The notes beneath the pieces are model-generated. The model searched no databases. It saw only the letters and a list, made by a program, of their open reading frames with translations, and had not been told where the DNA came from. Positions 26,234-38,300 of a stretch of 64,000 nucleotides of DNA are shown one piece after another (position 1 is the first letter of the stretch; the number at the start of each line of letters is the position of its first letter). The position numbers and the translations under genes were made by a program. This DNA comes from Malurus cyaneus samueli (lineage: Eukaryota > Chordata > Aves > Passeriformes > Maluridae), in contig CM019215.1 of the NCBI GenBank assembly GCA_009741485.1, positions 81,952,111-82,016,110 of the forward strand. The letters run 5' to 3'.

Positions 26234-27214
26234 GTATGTATCTGTTAACCTCCTCCACTGTTGATAAATGTTGGGTAATAACTTCTCAGTGTTTTTCCAG
26301 CACATACATGAGTACATAAATAGATGAAATACACCTAAATAGATGAAATTACTAGGAATTCTCCAGGGCAGGGCAGTCTTTCCTTTCAGTGCATGGTATT
26401 TGATTTAGAAAAATAAAGAGACTTCAAATTGACTATTTCCCTATTATTACCTATATAATTTAATTTTGCAATCAGGTTTGTTCTTTCAATGTGACTACTT
26501 TTTTGGAGACAGAATCATTTCTGATGTGTTGTATGCAGGTTTTTTCTTCAGTTGGCTTTATGTCGCTCCTTAGTGTGTGCAGCTTGGAAACACTATCAGA
26601 AAGATGCTTGTTTTAACATCTGATGTATGTACAGTTTTGCTTTCTAAAGACCAAGACTAATAGACATGACAATATCTTTAAAAGCAGAAAAAAAGAGATA
26701 CTTTGAAAGTTTGATCAAAACACGTGTAACTCCACTAAAGAGGTGTACTAATGCAGCATATGGCAGAGTGCTTAAATTTTAAGTGTCTTTATTGACCTGC
26801 GTAGTTACCATTTCAAAGCCAGATAAGATACCACACATTGATTCATCACTGGTATTTTAAGTTTTATATCCTAGATAGTGTTCTGTCTTGTGACAATTTG
26901 TGTCCCAGTGCTCAGATTTCAGCCATAAGGAGATAAAACTGTTGCTACCCATTCATTGATGCACTCACAGTGCAACATTTTTCCAGTTACTAATTATTTT
27001 CTAAGTAATCAATGAAACTAGTGCTTATTTGAACAGTTTATATGATGAAAGTTATTTCTGTTACAGGAGTTTCTAAACATACATGAATTGAAGAGGGAGC
27101 TCTTGAGTATGTCGACTTCTTCAGTATGGTGTCTTTATTTCTATGCTGCAGTCTTGTGATTTGAACAGCATTTGCATGAAAGCTACAAAAATATTTCATA
27201 TTTTTCTTTTTCAG
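26234..27214 (+). other. RELCH: RELCH intron 7
   Basis: This intron is 981 bases long, AT-rich and without recognised genes. A 13-base direct repeat (AAATAGATGAAAT) occurs near 26317 and 26336. The 3' end has a good pyrimidine tract before TTTTTCAG. Confidence 0.88.
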
Positions 27215-27523
27215 TGAAATAGATCTTCTCAAGAATGAAAACTTTGCTGTGTCAACAGTTTATGGTGTAGCTCCCCATCCTTCTTTAAAACAAGTGCCTC
27301 TCACAGTCTCAGAGGACAATGGACGGTACTTGGATATCAAGAGCTCTGAGAATGACAATAAACATGGAAACACTGAGGAAACAAGCCTTGCTTTATCAGC
27401 AGAAGTGGATTCAAGGACTTCTAAAGATGATATGCTAAGTTCTGTGACCTCTAAAGAAACAGAGAAACTGTCCTCATGTGCTCCATCATCTAAAGCTGCA
27501 GTCCACTTTGATAAACCTAATAG
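27215..27523 (+). CDS. RELCH: RELCH exon 8 (end of coiled coil and variable linker)
   Basis: The acceptor is CTTTTTCAG and the donor AATAG|GTTAGT. The 309 nt form the largest exon here, phase 2 to phase 2. It begins SEIDLLKNENFAV, finishing the coiled coil, and ends AAVHFDKPNR, conserved with human. Between them about 80 residues are rich in Ser, Thr, Asp, Glu and Lys and match human poorly from memory, as expected for a disordered linker. The open frame runs on into the intron for 94 bases, but the phase and the conserved HFDKPNRKLSP junction support this donor. Confidence 0.95.
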
Positions 27524-30500
27524 GTTAGTGATAAGTTGTAAACTGCATGCTATAATTAAAAATTCTTGTAAAGTGAGTAGATGTTTTTCTGGCCGTGAAA
27601 TTCTGCCAAATGAATAGATCATTTATGTTTTGAAGGCAAATAGAAAACTTAACATATGTCTAGGGTACAGTGCTGATATTTTTATGTTGTTTCTGATCTC
27701 TTTAGGAAGGAGTACATATGACAAACCTACAGTTTTAGTATTAAGTTTCAGAATTTCATTTTGCTTTCTACTTGTTCCTAAAACCAGTCCTGTTTGTTGC
27801 AAAAAAAAAAAAAAAAGGTAAAATCAGGATAGTGAATGGGAAGACAAGATACATTTCCACTCTCTTTTAAGTTTAATTTCATAATTCTCTTCTGCTCATG
27901 AAGAGTCATCAGAAATATTTTTTACTATTTCTATGTAGATGTGTATTACTCTCCTAGAGAGCAGTACTGTTTTTCATTTACTTATTTTTTAATGGTCAGA
28001 AAGGTATCTAATGACATTCTGCTTCTTTGAGTTTTGATTTGGGGGCGAGCCTTCAGTGGGTAGTTATGATTGTTTTAACCAAAATTGGGTATTCGTGTTG
28101 TGTTATTACTTGGAGGCTGAGTTTGTGTGTGTAAGTGTTCTTGAGAAAACCTTTCCGACTTGTACAAGTGTTTTTATAGTGAAGAGGAGGGGAATTGAGT
28201 TGTTCATTAAGTGACAGATAAAGCTCTGTAGTCGTCAGGAGTAATATGGACCACAAACGTAGTTAGAGTACGTACAACTTGTAATTGCTACCCCTGTGGA
28301 TGAAGATCTGCAATTAGATCACCTTATGATCTTACTGTTGCTCTTCCTAGGGAAGCAGGCAGACATCCTTTGTACTTCGTTAGTTTCCTTAGAGATCTTT
28401 TGCTGGTGTTGATGCTGTAATTTGTTTCTAGAATTATCTTTCCATTTGAAAATACCAAGTAGAAATATGTGGAACAGATGGAAAAATAAATGCAAGCTTG
28501 CAGTGGGGGGAAGAAAAAGAACTACTAAAAAGAAGTTTCTTGCAAAACGTAACTATTCTGCTTTTTCTGGATTTTCTGAACTTCTTGCATTGACTTTCAG
28601 GGCCACTTTTTCAGTGATAACTTTTAGAATTGGACAGCAGGAATGATTTCTTACTTCTGAACACAAATACTTTAGCCTCATATCAACTTTCTCCCCTAAC
28701 AGTTTACTAGTGTTTTGCAGGAAAGTAAAACAGCTTAGATCTTTCTGGAAAATGGTCAGAGGTTCCACTTAAGCTTTCCAGATTTTTTTTTTTTTCATTT
28801 TAAGTTTCTTTCATATCCTAGCTGAAAATCTAGGCTATGTAGTAATCAAAACTTGCAGCTGTTGTGCATTGATTGCTATGTACTTGTCTGCCTACTTTCA
28901 TTTGGCTTGTTGCAAGTTTTTGTTGGCTACGATTGACTGTGAGTGCTGGGTGGCATGAAGTGCATGAATATTAGATTGATGGTTTGGGGATAGTGAGGAT
29001 GTATATCAAAATAGGAGTAAATCACTGTGTAAGGAAGGAACTGTGTGTTTCCAGTGGGATTTATGACAGTAGAGCCTAGAACATAATTTGTTTTGCTTCT
29101 CACAGCTGTTTTAAATATAACTGCACATGGTTTTATTTGAAAAGTAGTTCAATGAAATCATGAATCCCCATTGAGTTAACTCTGAGGTCCCTTCAAATGC
29201 AGTTCACTCCAGAAATAAGTAATGCATGTGTAATATGTAGCTATTTTTGTACTCTGCTTTGGGCTTAATATGTCAGTGAAGGGTCAAAGAAAAGCATATT
29301 TTGATACTGTGTTTTATAGATCAGTATCTAGTACTAAATTTTCTTCCTGGATTATGCCCTAGGTTTGTAATACTGCAGTAATTTTTTTTCCATTAAAAAA
29401 AACAGATTATTTGTTAAGTGTTTTGAGATGTGTGGGAGAAGCAGCACAATAGAAATGCTGGATATTTATTGATTTAAATACAGGGTTATTTGTAGAAAAC
29501 AATTACTGTAGTTTGTTCAGAATGTATTAAGGGTCAAAAAGCAAGACTCTATCCTAAAAGGCAAGATTGTTCTTACTATATCTATGAAGTGTATTCTTGG
29601 CATAAATCTTGCCCAGATGGGAAGAGGATAGAAAGGGAAGTGAGCCTGCTTTGTGTGACTGCACTCAGAGCAGCTGTGCGTGCATGCTGGAAAATGAGGA
29701 TATGGCCATCATTGAAAAAATGCCTCAGCTAACAGATTGCAGTAAAAAGCACTGACAGTGGTTTAAATAGACTGAACCACATGTGTTTATTCAACTGATT
29801 TAAGGTGTGTGGTAAATTCCACCAAATACAAGGTGTTTTCTCTATATAGCAGTCTTGGCTTTTTGAGTGAATTGACTCTTTTGTTCCAGAGTTATATGGA
29901 ATACAACAGTAGTGCTTGTGTTTTTTATTCATTGTGTTTTCTTATAGTTGAACATCTTCATTTTTGGCATCTGTTGGCCCTTAAAGAGACTTGCCACTGA
30001 CTTGTGTGCAAGAGGCCTTGGTCTTCTATGGTTTCTGTCAAGCACAGCCATCAAGGATTTTGTTAGACTTCATTAAGGAGAAGATTTCTTGACTCCAAGT
30101 ATAGCCAGCAATCGTAACAGGATCCATGCTGCCCAGAGCTTGCTGCTATTTAACCCACAGGGAAATTCAGTGACATACTGTCATACTTAGTTTTCGGTCT
30201 CTGCAAAGTGGGAATAGAACTTTGCCCTTATGTAGGATTTTAATTAGGATTCCAAGTGGGAAAGAATCTGACATTTTGTAGAATGAATGCCAAGTTGAAG
30301 GGTAGCCTGGGCAAAGGGCTGGCCAAGGCCTTGCCTCTGTGTTAATGTTAAGCTGTTGCTTTGCAATGCTTGCTTATGTTCTGCCAGTGTAGAAAAACTG
30401 CAGAACTTTGAGTAGAGCCTGTAAATCTGTCAGTTAAGAATATTTTGCAGCATAAGGACTAATATATTGTGAAACAGAGCTGCTTTACAAATGGCTACCA

Positions 30501-31832
30501 TTTAAATAGTTTAGTAACTTTTTAAATGAACCTTGCACAAAACCAAGCTGATTAGAATTAAAACAAGCTTCCTAAATTAAAATTTAAAATGTACTTTAAA
30601 AACCCATGCTATTACGAAAAAGCTTGATTTGAAGTAATAAATAGGAATTCTTAGTTATAATAATTTTCTAAATAGTGAGAAGAGGAAAATTTGTATCTTT
30701 ATTGTTATCCTCCAGGATTCATTTAAATAATTATAAGTAGCAGCTTTGGTTCTTAATGTGCTTTTTTCAGTTAGGAAATGGTGAATGATGGTGTGTTTAC
30801 TATAACAAGTATTATGCTTCAATCTGCACATAATTGTAGGATTTTGTGCACTTGGGTGCATTTTTGAGGGTTCAAAGGTGTTACCAGTTTCCACTAAAAG
30901 ATAGGAATTGCCTCCTCTCAGTGTCATTAGAGGATTCAAACAGCAGATGATGGTAATGGGCGGGATGCATTCTGTTCATGTTTTGGAAGACAAATGATTT
31001 TCTTCTTTAAACACAGTGGATGAAACAGCGTTAGATTAGCATCTAAGTACAGGCCTCAGATAGGGCAGAGCAAGTTGTCATGACTGGGAAAATTAGGGTG
31101 CTGCTGCTTGCCTGTTTAATGTAATGGTCAGTAATTGCTTTCTGAGAACATTTCTGTCAGATTGTCCTCTACAGACAAGGCTGTTTTGAGGCTGTTATCA
31201 AGGTTTGATGTGTGTGCTTAGGGCTTTGAGTAGCTCAGCTGCATTGGCTGGTGCTGGATATGGCCATGAGGCAGTGCTTGTGTAGATGCACCCTGTAGGA
31301 GGGCTTAGACAGCAGGTTAAGGTTGATTTTGAACTTCTGGCTGCATTTGAATCCAACATTAGATCCCAAAGTGGCAATTGAACAATTTCTGTTTTAAGCC
31401 TGAAACTCCTAACTCGACTGACTACTTGGCGCTTTAATGCAATGTGCGGAATCAGAGCATTAAGCAAAAATACTGTTTCTTGTGATTTCTGTGCCCACCC
31501 CACCCTGTTTGCATAATTGTATGCTTCCTCTTGCCTAAGCTTCCTTTTCTTCATGCTTTAGTCCTATTTTTGTCTGTGCAGCAGTTTGAAAGATGTTATA
31601 TTTTTTGGAACTAAAAGTAACTTCTTAATTAGGACATTCAGGTTTTTTTTCTTGCTACAAACTAAACATCCTAAAAGTCAAAGATAATTTTAAAACTTCT
31701 GTAGTATGTATCACTTGAGCACACTTTCTGGGTGTCATTTTACCTAGCTGATTAAACCAGAGTGAAAGAACTTGGTTTATCACCTTTCTGATTTATGGTT
31801 TCCCCCCACCTCCCTTTTTGATGTTATTTCAG
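27524..31832 (+). other. RELCH: RELCH intron 8
   Basis: This is 4,309 bases of mostly unique AT-rich sequence. A run of 16 A lies at 27801-27816. Open frames, including a 118-codon minus-strand frame at 31198-31554, have no recognised similarity. No CR1 copy was recognised. Confidence 0.85.
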
Positions 31833-31908
31833 GAAATTGTCACCAGCTTTCCATCAAGCACTACTGTCTTTCTGTCGGATGTCAGCAGACAGCCGTTTGG
31901 GATCAGAG
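31833..31908 (+). CDS. RELCH: RELCH exon 9
   Basis: The acceptor is GTTATTTCAG and the donor GAG|GTATAA. The 76 nt run from phase 2 to phase 0. The encoded KLSPAFHQALLSFCRMSADS and RLGSE open the helical C-terminal half (HEAT array) of RELCH and match human almost exactly, apart from S for Y before the last Glu. Confidence 0.96.
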
Positions 31909-32299
31909 GTATAATTTCCAGTTGACATAAATTAAAAGATCCTTACTTTGCATGGCAGCAATAGTTCAACAAGTAATAATTGCTTTGAAACAAGACATAG
32001 ATGGAGAGATGAATCTGTATGCATGAAAGTTAAGAAATAAGGATATACTTTCAGATTTTATGCTTAACATGAAACGTAGTCATGGAAGTGTAATTACTGG
32101 GAAGTTCTGAATCTCTACAAGTGGATTAATGCTTTTGAAATTACTGATGCATCTAAAGCATATAACTTAAGGTGTGGGAATAACTTAAATACTTTTCTGG
32201 TAAGTGATCAGCCTGCTGCAATATTTATTATTCCTTCCAAATGTTATTTTTCTGTTCCTGAGCTTTTATAAAAAGCAAACAAGCAACTTGTTTTTCTAG
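31909..32299 (+). other. RELCH: RELCH intron 9
   Basis: This intron is 391 bases of AT-rich sequence. I see nothing beyond splice signals (GTATAA donor, TTTTTCTAG acceptor). Confidence 0.9.
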
Positions 32300-32395
32300 G
32301 TATCTCGGATTGCAGACAGTGAAAAAAGTGTCATGTTAATGTTGGGACGCTGCCTGCCTCACATTGTTCCTAATGTGCTGCTTGCAAAGCGAGAG
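32300..32395 (+). CDS. RELCH: RELCH exon 10
   Basis: The acceptor is TTTTTCTAG and the donor GAG|GTGAGG. The 96 nt (32 codons) are phase 0 to phase 0. VSRIADSEKSVMLMLGRCLP followed by HIVPNVLLAKRE forms helix-turn-helix units of the HEAT array, identical to the human segment from memory. Confidence 0.97.
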
Positions 32396-35300
32396 GTGAG
32401 GAACCCAGAGATTTTACATTTTATTTTTATCCTGATGTTTTGTTGTTCATTTTAAAGATGTTGTGTCTAATTTCATGAAAATCTGTTACTTGCAATCATG
32501 TTCTTACTTTTGTGCATGCATGTCTGCTCCTAGAAAATGGTTTTACACCTCTGTCAGGTGAGTTCAGTAAACCTGCATGGTATCCTAATATTTCTTCCTC
32601 TGCTTAAGGCATCCATTAGCATTCAGCAAGACTGGTACTGTAGGTCCATCTGTTTGCGGTAGCACAAATGTTTTTGTTAGGGGGACTATGTCAATGTGTA
32701 TTGTAAAGAGCAGGGACTACGAGTTCAAACATTTCTTTTCTTGATTTTGTCTATCAATTTAAATAAGGTTTAATGTTCACGTTCTTTTGCAGCGCTATGT
32801 ACTTCAACAAAAAAAATTTCAACGTAAAAGTATTTTAATGTCTTTTTCTACAAGCTCCATGTATCAGCCAAGTAACGGTTAATCAAAAGTACCCCTTCGT
32901 AAGAAAATGAGCACTGCTGTTTATATGTTTTTCTTAACTTTAAAATGAAACCAACTAAAAAATGTGAACACATTATGTGTATTTTGAATGTAAGTGAAGG
33001 TGATGGTTTACATAATCATTCATGCTATGTAGCATACAAAAGGAAGGAGAAAAAAAAGATACTGGCTTTGTTTTGCTTTGTGTAAATACTGCACTTCACC
33101 AAATGCATTAAAAAAAAAACCTGAAGAAGACATAGCAAACAAAAATTCAGTGTCGTTAAAGTTGATACTGAAATAAAGGGTTTGAAGTAGCGTAGCTTGT
33201 TGAGCAAATTTAAGTCCTTGTTGAGGGGACCTACAGTATGGTAGACTTAGTTGTATGTTGTGCATAAATTCATTTTAAGGCTTTGAAAATTCCTCAAGAA
33301 ATTTGTACTGATCCTATAATCTAAAATTTTATACCATACAAGTGATTATCAACAGCTGACATGGTGAATTGGAGATATGTACCATGTTTTGAACATTCAT
33401 GAAAGGCTTTTTTTTTCTGAGGGGGTGGGGGTGTTCACTGGGTGCTCTGGAAATGCTTTTGTCTTTCACAATAATTCCGTAAAAGTTCCTGGATCAGTGC
33501 TTAATTTCTGATTTCTTACTTATTCCTTTCCTTCCTTCTGCTTGGCAGGATGTGCTATTTTGGCTTCTTTTCACAGCTTGTAGTTTAATCTGTATAATGT
33601 ATTGGATATATTTGTGACCTTTTAGTCTGTTTCCTGTTTAGGTTGTTTTACATTGAAAATTACATTTGATTAAAACTACTTTTGCCTTAAATTACCTGTT
33701 TCAGTTTAATTGAGAAAACCTTAAATGAGAATTAAGTTATTGGATTACACGGGTGCTTGATGGTTCAAGAATTGAAATTTGCTTTAAAAATACCTTGTTT
33801 TAGCTACCTGCCACCTGTTGCTATAACTACTATAATGCTCTTTCTGATGGAGTCATAGAACTTGAAGGAAAAGTTGGGTAGACCATCTGTTATTATTTGT
33901 TAATATCAATATTATAGAAAGCTAACCTAAGAACTAAGCTCTCTTGAATAAGGTGTAGCTTTGAGTCTTGTCCAAAAAAAAATTATAATCAGACTTTTGC
34001 ACAGAGAAGTGGTGTAAAACAATACCTGAAGATCACTAATTTGAGAAAGATGTGTAACAGGTTCAGATCACAGTGCAAAGTGATCACCAGCCTGTTCTGA
34101 AACAGGAATGGTAGTATTTAAGATCGTACACTGTCAGCGTGTTAGGATGAGAGCTGAAACAGATATTTCAACTCCCTGAAATACCTGTATTCTTTGAACA
34201 TTTATAATGTTGAAATTGATTGCAAATTCTTAAGCTGGAAATTACATGCTATACGTCTTCATTTTGAAGAAACTGAGTTTGTGGAGGTTGACAATCTCTC
34301 AGTAGTTGTTGTCCTTTAGCAGAGATTCAGAAGCCATTTTTCCTATCCTTTTAAGCATCTTAAGGTCAGTAGCAGCATGCCTGAGCTGGTAGTAAGTGTT
34401 CCAGCTAATATTATTGTTAACTTTTTGGAAATGGTTTCTTATTTTTGTGTACTGGTGCAGGTTTAATTGTTCTTCAATATCTGTAGTTTAGCTTCCAGTG
34501 GAAGGTAAGGTATTGAGTAGGGTGGCTGAGGGGATCAATTTAGTTGTTTCTATAAAAGCAGTTGAACTAGGTAAAATCAATAATGCATCATACAGGCAAT
34601 TGCCTCAAAGCAATTAGTAGTCATTAGAATTCCATGCAAAAACATAAAAATTTAATTTTGTTTATATCTCAAGTGTCTAGGATATCTTAACTTCCTGAAA
34701 ATGTTTATATCAAGATTTAAATTTATATGTGAATGCACTCACAAATAAAAGAGGTATGCAATTCAAGTGGAATGAGGTGTAACAAAATGCTAAAACTAAT
34801 TCTTAAAACAAACACAAATAGAAAATAAACAAAAAAAACCCACATAAAAAGGCTGTATGCAGTTTGTGATAACACTTCTTGCAGATGAGCAACTTGGGTT
34901 CATAAAAATTGATTTGCATTGAAATCTGCTTTCTCAATTGTGTTTTTATCCCTTAAAATACTGTAACAACTAAAAAATTCAAAAGTAAAATCAGCTTCCT
35001 TCTATTTGTTGAGAAGTGTACCATAAAAAATTTCTTTGGCTAAAATGTAATTAGAGAGAATCAGTCTTTTACAATTTTTGCAATAACTAATCAGTGCAAT
35101 ACTCATTTTTCACACTTTCTAAGATGTAAAATTCAATGTTTTTTTGTCAGGAAACTGAAGTTTGTTTGTATGTACAACTTCCACACTCTGCAATATGGAA
35201 TCCTTTAATGAAGTTTGGCCCAGAGTAAACTTTTTGCTTGATATGTTACTACTCTTGTTTTTAATCAACACTTTTAAAAAATTATTTGCATCTTTCATTT

Positions 35301-38300
35301 TGCCCGGTATTCCAGTGTTAGTCTTTTTAACTTCCATTTGTGTTATGCAAACTTAGCAAAATCATTGCAGTTATGGTCTACTGAATATGCACCATGAAAT
35401 AGTTATACTGAGAAACTCTTATTTATAGAGTTCAACATATTAAGAATGGAGTTTTGCTTTTGTTTGTAAAGTTGAATCAAAGATAATGTTGAATCTTCAG
35501 GTTCTGAATTGCCATTCTCAACTCCACTAGGTTTTCACTGTAGACTGAAAGTTAATCACATTAATGTGCAGTAACTGCACATAAATATCACCAAGGCACT
35601 TTAATTCTTTGATATTTTTTGTAGGTAGCTGTCTCTTGAAACACAGTAGAGTTGAGTATCTTACTACAAATTTTCATCTCAGTCTTACACTTTAAAAGCC
35701 ATAAAATACTGGCTCTGTTAAAGACATGTAGAAGAATACTGTGTCAGATCTTGGCACTCAATTGTCTGTTTTCAGACAGATTTCATTCTGGTTGCATATG
35801 GGTGCAGGTACACATGCCTGAGTTGCTGGGCATGAAAGTAATCTGTTTTCAATATCTTCTAAATGACCGTTTTAATTTCACAATGTAGGGGAGAATAAAG
35901 AGCAATTACAATACTTTGTTACTCCATAAAACTTAGATTGATGTAGACTTCTATAAATTATGTTTCTAAAAAATAGGGATAGTGTTGACCACAGCCTGTT
36001 TGCTGGTCCTTTTCTGTTTTGCATGCAATACTGGTTTTGGTTTGCAGGGCTGTTTTTGTTCTGGGGGTGAGGGTGCTCCCTAACATGAGACATAACTGGT
36101 TTTTAATTTAAGTCCTTTAGTTCCCATCTTCTCAATATGAGGGCCTAGTGCAGTTTTCTTAGGGTAAAATAGCTCGATCTTATAGAGTATCCTTTTCATC
36201 TCTTGTCTGAAAGCCCATGTCTTTCAACACTTTGTCTGTGAAGCTTACATAATTAATGGATGCAAGGAGTTGAATTTTATGTTTATGAATTGAATTGCCT
36301 GCTTTTACTAGTTGTATCACAAACTTTATATGCATGTTTCAAAATAAATGGTAGATAGACACAAAGAAATACAAAGTTTTTTCACATCCATACCTGCATT
36401 GATTCTTATGTGAAAGCATCCCTTTGGGATCTCTGAGAGGTTTACCTTGGATCCTGGAATAATAGTCTCACCCCATGAAAGGTAATTAGATCTGTGATTT
36501 TAATATTGGTAAGATTAGCATCACAAAGTTTTGAGTCATGCGTTAATCCTGTGATTAAATGTTACTTTCATTTTCAAACTAAAAGCATGAATTCTGAACT
36601 TCAAGTACATTCCTGCCCAAGAGAGGTCCCTATCAGTGGTTTGTTGGTACCTGCAGCTATTTCAATTGCAGACAAAAGGATTATTTCATTTTATTTATTT
36701 GTTGCAATATGCTAAGTTACAGAATAGTTTTAACATAGCATTGGTTCAGAATATAAGCATTGAATATTAAAGAAGATTGAAAAGAGCACATTGACAAAAT
36801 CGATCATGTCATTCTGGTTTATATACTGTCATCTGCTTGCAATATTTACATTATTATTTGGAATAGTAAAAAATATTGTTATTTGAACCTACTGAAGTAA
36901 CTAGTCTTGACACATAACACTAGTTAAATTTGTTCTTTGAGAGAATTATTTTACTTGTGTACATTCCAACAAGAAGATAGTCATTAGTGAAAGAAACTAA
37001 AATGTAGAAGACTTGTTGGAATGTTTAGCAAAACATAGTTACAATGATGGAAACAGCACAGAAAATTCCTTGCTGCCTTCTAAGATGCTCACTATATGAT
37101 GCACTTAAAAAAAACAGTTTAATATTTTGTTTTAATACATTTAATATGTTGGAGGAACTCTCTTGTATGTAGTTTAGGTGGTACTAATTACTATTAAAGA
37201 CACATTCTTTTGACCACAATGAAGAGCTACTCCATATGCCTATGTAAGTGTTGCCTTTATTGAGAACTTTATCAACTCAATTAGTGAATCATTTTCAAAC
37301 ATAATGGAACTAGTTAGTTAGGAGGAAGTTGTCCAGAGGTAGTAGGGTGAGAAGGATGTGAGTTCTTCTTTGGAGAGACCTACTTGTAGAGTAACACAGA
37401 AGTAGAGCAGAAAGAATATAGTCTGTTTCAGTTCCCTTCTGCAATGTGTTAGGTCGGCCTCATAGCACTGTCTGTCAGTCACCTGTTTGTAGCTTCTCTC
37501 ACAGTAAAACCAAAATAACTTCTTTCTCTCCTTTCTCCATCTGGTAGCTCACAGATAAAAACTGCCTCAGATACAAACTTGGCTTTTCAGTGGTAGAGGT
37601 GGGACCTGTGACACAGGATGTTTTGTTGCATCAAGCTACAAGTGCTGGCAATGTTACTGTGTCAGTCTCCTTGGAATCTAACAGGAAAACCCTATCAAAG
37701 CTCTGGAAGTCACTCCTGCCATGGTCATAGTCACTCCTGTTGACTAATACCAATACAAACAGTCAAAACTCTTGTTCTGAACTCAGGCAAAAGAGAAAAG
37801 AAGGACTTGGAGATGAACAGGATGTTTAGAAGGGATCCCAGATCAACAGGAGAGTTGTTGGCCTTTTTGCAATTTAGGTTCTTGCTTTTTGACTGTCAGC
37901 ACAAGTGGTATTTCTTCCCAGGGAATGCAGAGTGTTTCAAATAGCACTGGAAGTCCACTCCTTGATTTTTAATATACAGAGTCTTAATACCATGTTGTGA
38001 ATTTTCCTCTTGAATTTAAACAGCTAAATACTGATCTTACCATGTCTTACTGGAAAATTACTACTTTCTATACCTTCTCTGCTGCTTTCAAGAATGAAAA
38101 ATTGGAGATTTGTTAAACAAATCTACATCAAAGGCATGACCCTTAGCTACAGGAAGAAATGAGCTCAAACCTACCTGTAGGCTGTTTTTTTTTCTTAACA
38201 GTCCCAAATGTCTTGAAGAGAATCTACCCCTTATAAGTCTTTGGGGGACTTCACTTGACCTATTTTATCCCTCTGTAGAGCAGTTTTGTTCTTCTGGTCC

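Noticed and set aside
27524..27617. Extension of exon 8 coding into the intron (frame open to 27617)
   Set aside because: The conserved HFDKPNR|KLSP junction and the phase-2 match to exon 9 fix the donor at 27524.
31198..31554. 118-codon minus-strand frame in intron 8
   Set aside because: No similarity recognised and no coding-like context; could be tested by conservation.
33848..33895. CR1 tail near 33.85 kb
   Set aside because: Only a few words (AGTCATAGAA, AGTTGGGTAGACCATCTG) resemble the CR1 tail, too weak to call.
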